Shown here: piece by piece, positions 43,285 to 53,400 of the stretch
How positions within the stretch are numbered: the first letter of the stretch is position 1
How the letters are laid out: each line of letters begins with the position of its first letter
DNA from: Actinernus sp. WN-2022
Lineage: Eukaryota > Cnidaria > Anthozoa > Actiniaria > Actinernidae
NCBI GenBank assembly: GCA_030867875.1
Contig: JAOWCC010001634.1
Coordinates: 132,098,807 to 132,162,806, forward strand
DNA length: 64,000 nucleotides
Direction of reading: 5' to 3'
Program-made: the position numbers and the translations under genes
The notes under the pieces: model-generated
What the model was told of the DNA's origin: nothing
The model's database searches: none
What the model saw: only the letters and a program-made list of their open reading frames with translations

Positions 43285-44109
43285 AAGGCCCGTTCAAACG
43301 GATGCAACATGTTGGCACAACATCATGCAACATTGTTGGATGCAACATGTTGGATCCGTTGGACGATGTTGGATGATGTTGGACAATGTTGCATGAAGTT
43401 TGAAACTAGTCAAACTTTTCATCCAACATCGTCCAACATTTCTTTTGTTATCGTGATCGATGAACCATGTCCCAACATGTTGGATCCGTTTGAACGGCTT
43501 TCCCAACAATGTTGGACTCGCGCACGCGCACTTCATTCGTCATTCGCGCTGTATCCATGGAGATTTGATTTTGTTTACTAACAGACGATTAGGCGATCAT
43601 TTCAATTTGCACCATGATGGCGGAGAGTGAAGTACTTTCAGAAGATTTTAAGCAGGAAAACAGGAGCAAAACTCCTAAAAATGGAAAAAGGAAGGCTGTA
43701 AACACAGGGAAAGAAAGTACAAGACGAGAAAGTGGTCAGACGCCGAAGTTGACGAACTGCTAGATCTGTTAGAGGAGAGTTTGCCTTTGGGACGTTTCAA
43801 GCAAAGATTATTATCACATCAGGAACAAGAGAGAAAGCGCCTACGAAGAGATGGAAGAAAGACTAGATATACATGTAACTATCTCAGACATAAAAGCCAA
43901 AGTAACAGGCTTACGAGCTCAACTCGGCGGCCGAGAAATCGCGAAGACGAACGTAAACAGCACCGGAATCCTTTGCGATATCACAGTACTATCCAACGTT
44001 GGATTGATGTTGGATCCGTTTGAACACCCCCGTCCAACATCGTGCAACATCGTGCAACAATGTTGGATCCAACATGTTGGACGATGTTGCATCCGTTTGA
44101 ACAGGCCTT
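43285..44109. mobile_element. Internally deleted DNA transposon with nested CAACATGTTGG repeats
   Basis: The ends are inverted: AAGGCCCGTTCAAACGGATG on the left and the reverse complement of AAAGGCCTGTTCAAACGGAT on the right. Near both ends short motifs TTGGATCCGTT, CAACATGTTGG and CAACATCGTCCAACAT are stacked many times in both directions. The middle encodes Myb/SANT and MADF-like pieces (listed separately), accessory-protein types known from Harbinger-related elements. No DDE transposase remains. Target duplication not certain. Confidence 0.75.
43614..43960 (+). pseudogene. Myb/SANT plus MADF-like transposon accessory protein, deleted
   Basis: An ATG at 43614 (MMAESEVLSEDFKQENRSKT) opens a frame that shifts near 43715 into KYKTRKWSDAEVDELLDLLE, the first helix of a Myb/SANT-type DNA-binding domain with its conserved Trp. 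From about 43850 another frame gives EERLDIHVTISDIKAKVTGL and RAQLGGREIAKT, resembling the MADF-type RIK-LR-x-x-GRE segment. The rest of the Myb domain between them is absent, so an internal deletion joined two parts. In complete elements such a protein would guide the transposase to the subterminal repeats. Confidence 0.5.
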
Positions 44110-45264
44110 TGCCAGTTCCCAGCCGAGATAATTTATTCTAAAAAGTACAAACATGATGACATGAGGACGGACATATTGGCCACTTTAGAAACGAAAAAGG
44201 AACTGGGTCGAGTTTGTAATGTCAATTTCATCATAATTAAATCAAAAAATGAACTCCATCACAAATGAAGCAAATGAAGCACACCGGAATTAGTAAGTTT
44301 TGATGAGTTTGGTGACGTTTTGTTCGATATTTACCCTGTGGTGAGCTTTCAAAAATCGCAAAAATAAGAGACGTTTGTATGGATTGGAGGGACAAGCGTT
44401 CCTCGCCTGAGGAAGCACAGGTAGCCCACACATGACCACAGAGAGTCCACTGCAAGATTAGTATTCGTTCTCCTTCGTCGAACGCAATAAATTGATCACA
44501 TCAGCACAACATAACGGAAGGTTACGGCAAAAACAATACCGCTGGAAAGTGCACTGAAACAAATTGGTGCTATATAATTAACAAGTTCCTAGCGAACTAC
44601 GAGACGGAATGGAATTTGCAAGTTGCTACATGAAGAAAAAGTGCACTAGGTCAACATGTCCACATGCCAAAACGTGCAATATTACGGCTCATCGAGCTCC
44701 TTCAGAGCCAAATTCAATACGTATACGAAGATTACAGGGTCAAGTGATTGATCCTCTTCTTGGCCTGAAGGGAAATCTAGTCATTCTCTGTGTCCACGGC
44801 TTTCGGCCTTTGCAGGAATAACCCTCGGACCATGAGCTTCTAAATGGCTAAACTCCCAGGAGAAATTAAAATAAATAATTAATATAATAGTAAGACGGAC
44901 GAAAAACAGACAAAAGTACTGAATTACAAGTCTTGCATATGAGAACATACGAGGATTAATGAATAAAATATAACCGGACAAGAAAAAATTCGAAAAAACT
45001 GTGAGAAGTGTGCCCGACTGATAGGTTGTACCGGCTGAAGAGAAACACGCTAACAACGTGTACCCTTAAATACACTAGAATAGAAACACCCGATATACGT
45101 TATAACGCACATATTTGGCTATTATAACTAAATGCTGTAGTGCGGCATTTTTCCATCTGTATAATATCAGGCGAATCAGGAAATTCCTGAATCAGGACAC
45201 CGCAACATTAAACATAATTACTTATTCATGCACTCGTAGCCTAGATCCACTTATGCAGTTAAAT
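44110..45264. other. No gene recognised
   Basis: Short frames only, no domain. A Cys-containing plus-strand frame at 44609-44818 (start MEFASCYMKKKCTRSTCPHA) is unsupported by any other sign. Confidence 0.45.
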
Positions 45265-45570
45265 AAGCTTTAGAGAATACAGAATGCAGCCGCTAGAGTT
45301 ATGTGTAATATCTCTTATTTTGACCATATTACTCCTGTCCTTTTAAGGCATTAAATGGTCTAGTACCATATATCAAGGACCTCGTTACCTTGCTACAACA
45401 TAAGATCCAGTTTAGAATTATTACTACAGCGACCTAGACTTTAATAACTTTAGGGCACCGATCATTTGCTTTACGGCAGCACCTACCTTATGAACGGCCT
45501 AGCTGCAGCAGTTCGTAATGCCACTTCAGTCTCCGGTTCAAAAACCTTTGAAGACATTCTTATTTAGAAA
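45265..45570 (+). pseudogene. L2/Jockey-like LINE C-terminal remnant
   Basis: Broken plus-strand frames give RIQNAAARVMCNISYFDHIT, then LLQRPRL and LAAAVRNATSVSGSKTFEDI, the last part of a non-LTR reverse transcriptase polyprotein (usual R-x-Q-N-A-A-A-R-V box and the L-W-N-x-L-P-x-x-V-R region). Several stops; no catalytic motif left. Confidence 0.7.
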
Positions 45571-46289
45571 AAACTTTTCATCAGTATTAATTTTGTATGA
45601 CTTTATTCCACTGTAGTTTTAAAGTGCCACTACGATCAAATTTTGACACGTCAATATTTTTCATATTCATAAAGTAGAGTTGCTAAGTTATTACCGGTTC
45701 AAACCGTTTTTCAATACGACGACGGGAAGTCTTATTTTTTTGGACTACGAATCTTGAATTTTTCGTCCGCCGTTACGCTAACAGTTCCGGGTCGGTGAAA
45801 ACCTAGCATTTTGTTAGCGGAAATGACGTGATACGCGCAACACAACACAAACCTTCACACGAACTAACATGTATAGCTGTAAGAAAGTGTACCATTTTGC
45901 CGCAAAGAAAGGTAATGAAAATGTTTTGAATAGAAACATGCCTTTAAGTTTGTGTATTGTATATAGGACTGTAGCAATTTTAAAACGAACCACAATGCTG
46001 GCATTTCGCTGCATTCAGGCGATCTAGTAAGCTAGCTGAGCAGCCGTAATAATCAGCGGATAAGGTTTGTAATTATCTTCAAGCCTCAAGGACGGTTTGT
46101 GGTTACTGAAAGTACAATCAAAATGATCAGTGACTTTAAGAGAACCTTTAGTCCTGAAATAAGTGTCGTAGGTTTAGTGTAAGCACAAGTATTGCTTCGT
46201 GTCCTAGAACATTTAAAAGTGCCTGGTTGAAGATCAGGCTGTAGTGATTAGTGAATCACGGAGATTGTTGTCACGTTTGAGCATAAAGC
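45571..46289. other. No gene recognised before the Gypsy fragment
   Basis: Contains a stretch starting AAAGTGCCACTACGATCAAA near 45622 that looks like an interspersed repeat, but no second copy is in the window. No reverse transcriptase is found upstream of the RNase H fragment. Confidence 0.4.
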
Positions 46290-46603
46290 TGATGTACAAG
46301 GACCCATTTTGCAATTGACCCAGAAGGATACAGCATTTGTCTGGGACACACCTCAGCAAGAGGCATTTGATAAGCTGAAATTAGATATCACTGAGGCGCC
46401 AGTCCTGGCATATTTTGATAACAACCAGAAGACAGTGCTGAATGTGAATGCAAGCAGTGCTGGGCTTGGTGCAGTGATATCACATACATAATTAGCTGTG
46501 AACAGCGATTTTCCAACATTGAGAGGGAATTGCTAGCTATCCCATGGGGAGCACAAAAGTTCCACATCTATACCCACTACCAACGATACCCACCATCTCA
46601 TCT

Positions 46604-46677
46604 GACTTGATAGCTCAGTTGGTAGAGCGCCAGACATGCAACAGTGGAGGTCGTTGGGTTCGAGTCCCACTTGGGTC
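46604..46677 (+). tRNA. tRNA-like SINE head, unit 1 (degenerate)
   Basis: Has A box TAGCTCAGTTGG and B box GGTTCGAGTCC. One extra base in the anticodon arm (CAACAGTGG instead of CAACCTGG) spoils the stem. Probably not a working tRNA. Confidence 0.45.
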
Positions 46678-46860
46678 AGAGATTGTTTCTCCTTCCCTCG
46701 TAAGGCGTGCATACTTAGCACTACAGCTTAACAATTTACATCACATTCTTTACACTTACTAGTGCTACGCGGCAAACATGATTTCATATCATAACTACAT
46801 ATAAACATATAATCGCCGTGACCCCATAACACGCACCAATACCCACGATCGCTCTCATCT

Positions 46861-46933
46861 GACTTGATAGCTCAGTTGGTAGAGCGCCAGACATGCAACC
46901 TGGAGGTCGTTGGGTTCGAGTCCCACTTGGGTC
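46861..46933 (+). tRNA. tRNA-like SINE head, unit 2
   Basis: 73 bases fold as a cloverleaf: acceptor GACTTGA with TTGGGTC (three G-U pairs), D stem GCTC/GAGC, anticodon loop CATGCAA (TGC, alanine-like), T loop TTCGAGT. Base 33 is A rather than the near-universal T, and one pair is missing in the anticodon stem, so a SINE head is more likely than a functional tRNA. Confidence 0.5.
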
Positions 46934-47116
46934 AGATATTTGTTCTCTTTCCCTCGTAGGGCGTGTACACTTAGCACTACAGCTTACCAATTTACATCAC
47001 ATTCTTTACACTTACTAGTGCTACGCGGCAAACATGATTTCATATCATAACTGCATATACACATATAATCGCCGTGACCCCATAACACGCACCAATACCC
47101 ACGATCGCTCTCATCT

Positions 47117-47189
47117 GACTTGATAGCTCAGTTGGTAGAGCGCCAGACATGAAACCTGGAGGTCGTTGGGTTCGAGTCCCACTTGGGTC
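47117..47189 (+). tRNA. tRNA-like SINE head, unit 3
   Basis: Same as unit 2 but with loop CATGAAA, changing the anticodon-like triplet to TGA. A and B boxes intact. Confidence 0.45.
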
Positions 47190-47352
47190 AGAGTTTTTTT
47201 CTCTTTCCCTCGTAGGGCGTGCACACTTAGCACTACAGCTTACCAATTTATATCACATTCTTTACACTTACTAGTGCTACGCGGCAAACATGATTTCATA
47301 TCATAACTACATATACATATATAATCGCCGTGACCCCATAACACGCACCAAT

Positions 47353-47605
47353 TGACTCTTCTTAATATTTATGCAAATATCTAATTCACTACTCGAAAAC
47401 GAGGCTATCCCCGCATCGAAGATGCGGCAACGTCCACCTGAGTTCAAAAGGACAATTCAGGATTTTTCTTTTTGTCTCCAATACATAGAAGAACACAGCA
47501 ATGTTCCGTCCGCGACGCCATTTTGCTTTTCAGCTAAGAAACGATGCGGGGTTAGCCTCGTTTTCGAGTAGCTAATTGTATGTGCATAAATATTAAGAAG
47601 AGTGA
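47353..47605. mobile_element. 253-bp MITE inside the third tRNA-headed unit
   Basis: ACTCTTCTTAATATTTATGC on the left and GCATAAATATTAAGAAGAGT on the right begin arms of about 67 bases, which continue through ACTCGAAAACGAGGC and CCCCGCATCG with their reverse complements. AT is repeated at both borders. Removing it restores the 256-bp spacing of the array, so it inserted after the array formed or after its unit was made. Confidence 0.85.
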
Positions 47606-47627
47606 ATACTCATCATCGCTCTCATCT

Positions 47628-47700
47628 GACTTGATAGCTCAGTTGGTAGAGCGCCAGACATGCAACCTGGAGGTCGTTGGGTTCGAGTCCCACTTGGGTC
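47628..47700 (+). tRNA. tRNA-like SINE head, unit 4
   Basis: Identical to unit 2 over the 73 bases. A and B boxes intact. Confidence 0.45.
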
Positions 47701-49443
47701 AGAGATTTGTTCTCTTTCCCTCGTAGGGCGTGCACACTTAGCACTACAGCTTACCAATTTACATCACATTCTTTACACTTGCTAGTTCTACGCGGCAAAC
47801 ATGATTTCATATCATAACTACATATATGTTTATGGTAGGCGAGTCCTTGTGGAGGCAGACCACAAGCCACTTGAGGAAATAGTTAAGAGACCTCTCAACA
47901 GTGCACCTCCTAGGCTACAGAGAATGCTTCTGCAGCTTACCAAGTACGATTTGGATGTGACACATGTTCCAGTGAAACTACAGGTCATTTCAGACTGTCT
48001 AAATCATGCACCGCTTAGTGACACTGAACCTATGTTCAAGGATGAAATTGGAGTCAATCTTATCGAGGAACTTGGGCTAGAGAATGATGCGTTGCAGAAA
48101 TTCAGATTGGATTCACATGATGATGAAACCTCTAAAATAGTAATGGAATATGTTGTTACTAGATGGCATGCAGCTTGCAGGGATCAAGTTTATGAGCTGG
48201 CTAGGGCGTACTGGCATTTCAGAGAATAATTGAGTGCAGAAGATGGCTTTCTGTTAACATCGGACAGAATTATGGTCCCAAGAACTTTGAGAGCTCAGAG
48301 GTGTTAGATGAGATACATGGGGCACACATGGGTGAAAGCAAGAGTCTGTGCTTGGCACGAGATTATGTTTTCTGGCCCTCTATGACAACTCAAATCAAGG
48401 ATAAAGTTAGTTCGTGCACCATATGTAATTTCTTTCGCAACCGGCAACGGAAGGAGACATTAAGTCCACACAATATCCCTGGTTTACCATGGCAGGTCGT
48501 TTGTACCGACTTATTTGAATTTGCTGGTCATACATGTACTGGTCACTGACTTCTACTCCAAGTACTTTGAGATATAACTCCTTCGACAGAGTACTTCCAC
48601 CTGTCTCATCAACAACCTCAAAAAAATCTTCGCAATATTTGGTATACCAGACAAGGTTGTGAGTGACAATGGTTCACGATAATAGTAACATCAGGAATCT
48701 GTTTGATAGTACTCACCAGTTGAAGCAGTTTGCTAGTGAATGGGGATTTCAGCATGTAACCAGCTCACCAGAGTATCCTCAATCAAATCGAGCTGCGACC
48801 GCCAAACGAATCTTGCAAAAAGCTGCTGCAGAAAATAAAGATCCATTTGAGGGTTTACTCAAATATCGGAATACACCGTTTGAAGACATTGGTGTATCAC
48901 CTGTGCAACTGCTAATGGGTAGACGTACCCGGACTATGATTCCAACTCACCGACGCCTGCTACTTCCTCAGACTATTGAACCTGACCGAGTCGTTAAAGC
49001 ACTCCAACTTTGTCAGCAGAGAACGTCGAAGGAGAACTATGACAAAGGTGGCAGAGACTTACCTCCACTGGAAGCTGGAGGGAAGGTGCGAATAAACGCC
49101 TGAACCGGGACCAAGAGTGGCGCAAGGCTGAAGTAGTCAGCCCCGATCATATTTAGTAGGAGATGAACAAGGGCGAGTCTACCGAGGAAACGGATGGCAG
49201 ATTATTGCTGTTCCAAAAGAGGAAAGGATGGTTCCGCAAGTGGCTGCAACTCTGAAACCAGAACAGGAGTCTGTTGGGAAACTCAAACAACCTGCAGTAA
49301 AGGGGCTTTCATTTATTAGGGCCTAGGGGGGTCGGTAGAATTACGGGCGGTTGGGGGGGGGGGGGGGGGGGCAGAATTACGGCTTGGTAGGGGGGTTGTG
49401 AACTTTGAAGAATGCCTATAGGGGGTTCTTTAAAGTTAACGTA

Positions 49444-49922
49444 TCAAAGACAATAATATTTTATTGTGTTAAGGTTGGAGAAGTAAAACCATGTTCCATA
49501 ATCAGGCTCAGAGTCACTTGAGGTATCCACTTCTGAATCCTGAGACTGTCTATCATCTAAATCATCAAACTCGTCTTCAGATGAAATAGACTCATTATCA
49601 CTAGACTGCTTTTCTGTTGCAAGTTCACGACTTTTGCTAAATTCATAATGACAGATGATCGCTTTGATCTTGTCCGTTTTGTTTATTTTATTCAATTTAA
49701 GGTTGTATGCCTTGATATATATTTATCTAATTCATACACAAACAGTGTGTTTAACTTTCTCTCCTCAACTAATTTCTCCCAGTCATAATCAGCAAATATC
49801 TTGTCCTTTTTAACTTTGGTTTTCTTTTTCCTCTCTTCTTTCCGTAAATTTGAAGCACCTGTATTCTCATAAATACGCCTCACAGCCTTGAACACGTTCC
49901 AAAATAGAGTGCGATATTCCAA
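49444..49922 (-). pseudogene. SAP-like motif and acidic tail, unknown cnidarian gene or transposon
   Basis: Minus-strand frame 49922-49692 reads FADYDWEKLVEERKLNTLFV and YELDKYISRHTTLN; the text then continues in a second frame (49695-49444) with KINKTDKIKAIICH and a strongly acidic Ser/Asp/Glu-rich tail ending GTWF. The helix-turn-helix pattern W-E-x-L-V...L-x-V-x-E-L-D-K-Y...K-x-D-K-I resembles a SAP-type DNA-binding motif. The frame shift at 49690 suggests decay. Just downstream of the Gypsy remnant but in opposite orientation. Confidence 0.4.
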
Positions 49923-50130
49923 AGTTTAAATATTTGGGACAAATGGTTTTAAAACAGCCAACTTTTTACACACATAGATTAAATTCAGTAGTATTTTGTG
50001 CTTTCCAACGACGTTTACTTCTATCCTTCACTACTAGTAATACTACAATGGAATCAAGTGGCATGTAACATCATTTTTTTGCTTTCCTCAGATTTTCATC
50101 TATTATTCCACCATCATCCTTCTTTCCCTG

Positions 50131-50450
50131 CGTGTTCGGTAATTACCAGACTCAGTCCTTCGTGTTTGGTAATTACCAGACTCAGTCCTGCGTGTTCGGT
50201 AATTACCAGACTCAGTCCTGCGTGTTTGGTAATTACCAGACTCAGACCTGTGTGTCTGGTAATTACCAGACTCAGACCTGTGTGTTCGGTAATTACCAAA
50301 CTCAGACCTGTGTGTTCGGTAATTACCAAACTCAGAACTGTGTGTTCGGTAATTACCAAACTCAGTCTTGCATGTTCAGTAATTACCAGACTCAGACCTG
50401 TGTGTTCGGTAATTATCAAACTCGGACCTGTGTTTTGGTAAAGTACCAAA
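50131..50450. repeat. 30-bp minisatellite A, about 10.6 units
   Basis: Unit: GGTAATTACCAGACTCAGTC followed by CTGCGTGTTC. Eight units keep the exact palindrome GGTAATTACC, two have one change and the last is degenerate. Because 30 is a multiple of three, all frames stay open on both strands, producing spurious reading frames; no protein is inferred. Confidence 0.95.
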
Positions 50451-50876
50451 CAATTTGAAATGAGGTAATGGCGAATTATTGATTTAAGTGGTCGAAAAGT
50501 TGTTGAAGCTTGTGAATGAAAGCAGTAAAATTGCTGGACGTTTGTAATCTCTGTGGTCTGTGGTATATGAATTATGAAGAAAGGTTGGACTCCGAAAGGT
50601 TTTCCTTTACTCTTGATGAATCAACTTCTCGCTCAGTCTTGTAATACATGATCTTGTAACTCATGGGACTGTACGGTTACACTCGCGGTTATTGTTTTGG
50701 TTGTTCAGTAATAATGTTCCTTCGAATTAACTTTGACAGTTGGCGCTGACACTCAATACAACATATCGCAGGAATCTTCACAATATCTCACTGATACATG
50801 ATTTACCGGTAGAATTTGTCGTAGAAACATGATCAAACATCTGTTCTGTCTGTTGGCTTTAGTAAGCGTGTACCTC

Positions 50877-51152
50877 TAGTTGTAAAGCGGCGTATTAAAG
50901 ACGAAGGGGAGTCACGCTCTAAGACCCGACAGAAACATCATTCCCTGGAATACGTTTTCGCGTTATTGTTCTCTGGCCATGTTTAAACCTTTAGTTGTAA
51001 AGCGGCGTGTTAAAGACGAAGTCGAATCGACGGCTGGGCAATGCATGGGGGAGTCACGTAGACGGCTGGAAGATTAGCAGGAGAGTCACGCTCTAAGTCC
51101 ACAGAAACATCATTCCCTGGAATACTGTTTCGCATTATTGTTCTCTGGCCAT
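50877..51152. repeat. Two imperfect tandem units around ATTCCCTGGAATAC
   Basis: AGTTGTAAAGCGGCGT, TTAAAGACGAAG, GAGTCACGCTCTAAG and CATCATTCCCTGGAATAC, then TTATTGTTCTCTGGCCAT, occur in the same order twice (50877-50983; 50993-51152), the second with an extra 50 bases in the middle. Non-coding. Confidence 0.7.
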
Positions 51153-52340
51153 CTGATAAATATTGCTTTCGGTTGTACAGGGTCCAGGGAGGTTTAGAAG
51201 CATAGGTTGCCTTCTTGAATACAATTTGAATATCCACAGTTTGCCCGATGGCTCCAGAACGTCACATGTAGATATGAAAACACCTCACAGCCGAAATTTA
51301 ATATCCGCTGATGCGAACTGTCAACTTTAACCAATCGGATCACGGACTAGTGTTATTGAAAGCGCGCAAAATTTGAATACTAACAAAAGACAGATCTACC
51401 GTGAATATAACTTCAGGTTCATGGCGGCATTTTCTGATCGCCATTTGCTTCTTATAAACCTTGGTCTTCATAGGATTCGTCAGATTGCATACACACATTG
51501 AAGGTAAGTTTTCGTAGTTTTTGCGCTATGACAGAGATTTGAGGTTGCAAATTACTTAGAGGAAAGCGGTATAATTTAGTTCAACTGTAACGCGGTGTAA
51601 GGTCACTGAACTGTGGTGTGAGTCATTTCATTCGTATAATCAACGGTTATCTACAAGAAAGCAAGTAAAAGCAACTGAAGTCTGACGATATATTTCGAGT
51701 ACCGATCATGATTGTTTATGACCAATATAAAGTACGTAGTATATTGTAGTTCCGAATATATATATATATATATAACTCAAGGTACAAGACTGGAGTGAAA
51801 TTTTGTTTTTAAATATTCAACTAAATCCTGACGTTTCTCGAGACGATTGTTTGCCTGCTTTTCACGTACTTTCTTCGTGAAAAATGTTGAATCATGAGTC
51901 GAATGTTAGCTAGCATTTCATAACATTTGATTTACTTGTAGGGCAGCTTAAATTTCCCTGCTAGCCAAGACAGGGAGGGGTCTCCGGGGAGGTCTCTCTC
52001 TGTCTTAGTAGTAAACCAAGACGGAGAGACTTCTGCTAGCACCTCTGGGTTCAGTTGTAGGTTAGGACTGTTAAAACTTTCCCTCCTAACCATAGCCTAG
52101 GATATCGGATTATGTCTCCTGAAAATTAATATTGATAGAACTTAACGAAAGCCTGCGTTGTCTGTGGTAATTTTCAGACTATTTTTTCAGTTTTTATCCC
52201 CTCACCTAATATATCAAATATCAATGCATCAATTTGGTCTTCCTGTGAGTGCAGCAGAAATGTCTGAATTCAAGTCATGTTGTGAGTGCAACAGAAATTT
52301 GAAGTAGCGTTATAATTAGCAAAGTGATTGTTCGTAATTA

Positions 52341-52572
52341 TGGTAATTACCAGACTCAGACCTGTGTGTTTGGTAATTACCAAACTCAGTCCTGCGTGTT
52401 CGGTAATTACCAAACTCAGTCCTGCGTGTTTGGTAATTACCAGACTCAGACCTGTGTGTCTGGTAATTACCAGACTCAGTCCTGCGTGTTTGGTAATTAC
52501 CAAACTCAGTCCTGCGTGTTTGGTAATTACCAGACTCAGACCTGTGTGTCTGGTAATTACCAAACACGCAGG
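52341..52572. repeat. 30-bp minisatellite B, 7.7 units
   Basis: Same unit and orientation as minisatellite A, 1.9 kb away. All eight palindromes GGTAATTACC are intact. The last unit is followed by CAAACACGCAG, the reverse complement of the unit's own left side, so the array ends in a longer palindrome. Frames on both strands are open for the reason given for array A. Confidence 0.95.
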
Positions 52573-53099
52573 TATATAAGTCTGATAAACCGAGTTGGAG
52601 AATACTGTGATTTAAAAACATGTGGTTTGAAGTTTAGTGATTCACAAAAATAATACTTTAAAAAGTTCCTAGTGGTACAATGCTAGGACTGAACCGAAAT
52701 ATAATCCACCGAAGATCTTACTTTGGTAAGAAACTGATGAATTTATCAGATGATTGTGAAGCATATCTTATAGTGTTGATGACACAATTTAAATTTGATA
52801 AGTGAAAACGTACTGGCGAAAAAAACATTCAGAGATATTTGGGTCGTACCGTAGGAATGTACCAGTTAAATCCAATATTATGTCAAAGTTATTGTAAACT
52901 CTCAACATTATACCATAGTTTACAATTTGGAATATTGTAACCTTTTCTGGAACGTGTTCTTGATTACTTGTTCCTCTGAGATGATGCGCTTCTTTGTACA
53001 CGTTTTGATGCTTTTGTCATCTTGAGATTTAAACTTCCTTCTTTAACCAGTTTTCTTATGTTTGCTCTTGGCTGAAAGTCGTCAGGTGTCTCGCCGCTA

Positions 53100-53400
53100 C
53101 TTCACGGGCCACACTCCATGCATTTCTCATGTGACGCAGCTCTTCAATCTTGTTGTACTGTTCTAATGTCAGACTTTCAATTTCTTCATCAGTCATACCC
53201 TCGAATCTTTGGTGCTTTTCCTATGCTACTGCGCTGCCATCACAAACAGCATTGCAGGCTGACTCCAGAATTTGTCTGTTCAGCCTCGTTTTGCCCTGAA
53301 TCTCCTCTTGAGCCATGTAATGTAATTCTGATATCAGCATTTGATATTCGTGAAATTTCTGTCATTCTAAATTTTCTAATATATTGTATCCAGACATCAT
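53100..53400 (-). pseudogene. Unrecognised protein-coding remnant with in-frame stops
   Basis: One minus-strand frame reads SGYNILENLE, stop, QKFHEYQMLISELHYMAQEE, IQGKTRLNRQILESACNAVC, DGSAVA, stop, EKHQRFEGMTDEEIESLTLE and QYNKIEELRHMRNAWSVARE, ending with a stop near 53100. The frame is kept for about 95 codons with only two stops and has normal protein composition with helical heptads. This looks like a recently lost gene or exon. I cannot assign a family. Confidence 0.45.

Larger units (their letters stand above)
46567..47822 (+). repeat. Four tandem 256-bp tRNA-headed units inserted in Gypsy RNase H
   Basis: The tRNA-like heads start at 46604, 46861, 47117 and 47628; spacing is 257, 256 and 511, and the last value becomes 256 when the 253-bp insertion at 47353-47605 is removed. 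Each unit has the tRNA-like head, then CCCTCGTAGGGCGTGCACAC-type sequence, TTTACACTTACTAGTGCTAC and ATAATCGCCGTGACCCCATA. The array interrupts the Gypsy reading frame at its tyrosine-rich motif and copies of ACATCTAT/ACATATAT at the borders may be a target duplication. Best read as a tandemly amplified tRNA-derived SINE. Confidence 0.8.
46290..49300 (+). pseudogene. pol: Ty3/Gypsy retrotransposon fragment, split by a repeat array
   Basis: The plus strand encodes the 3' half of a Gypsy pol: the RT/RNase H join (QEAFDKLKLDITEAPVLAYF; LNVNASSAGLGAV), then after the inserted array VYGRRVLVEADHKPLEEIVK and LTKYDLDVTHVPVKLQVISD. Next come the integrase zinc finger (HGAHMGESKSLCLARDYVFW; SCTICNFFR) and the start of the core (WQVVCTDLFEFAG). 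A frame break around 48545-48670 precedes EWGFQHVTSSPEYPQSNRAA and a C-terminal region to about 49290. RNase H is cut between 46567 and 47822. No LTRs are recognised, the reverse transcriptase is missing, and stops occur, so the copy is dead. Confidence 0.88.

Noticed and set aside
46604..47700. Functional alanine tRNA gene cluster
   Set aside because: Base 33 is A, the anticodon stem has a mismatch, two copies have changed anticodon arms, and the units sit inside a retrotransposon frame.
50131..50450. CRISPR-like array or repetitive protein (GNYQTQTCVF repeats)
   Set aside because: Repeats are contiguous with no spacers, the context is eukaryotic, and all frames on both strands are open because the unit is 30 bp. 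It is a minisatellite.
52270..52653. Open frames of 83-109 codons over minisatellite B
   Set aside because: Same cause as above; no start context, splice site or non-repeat coding flank.
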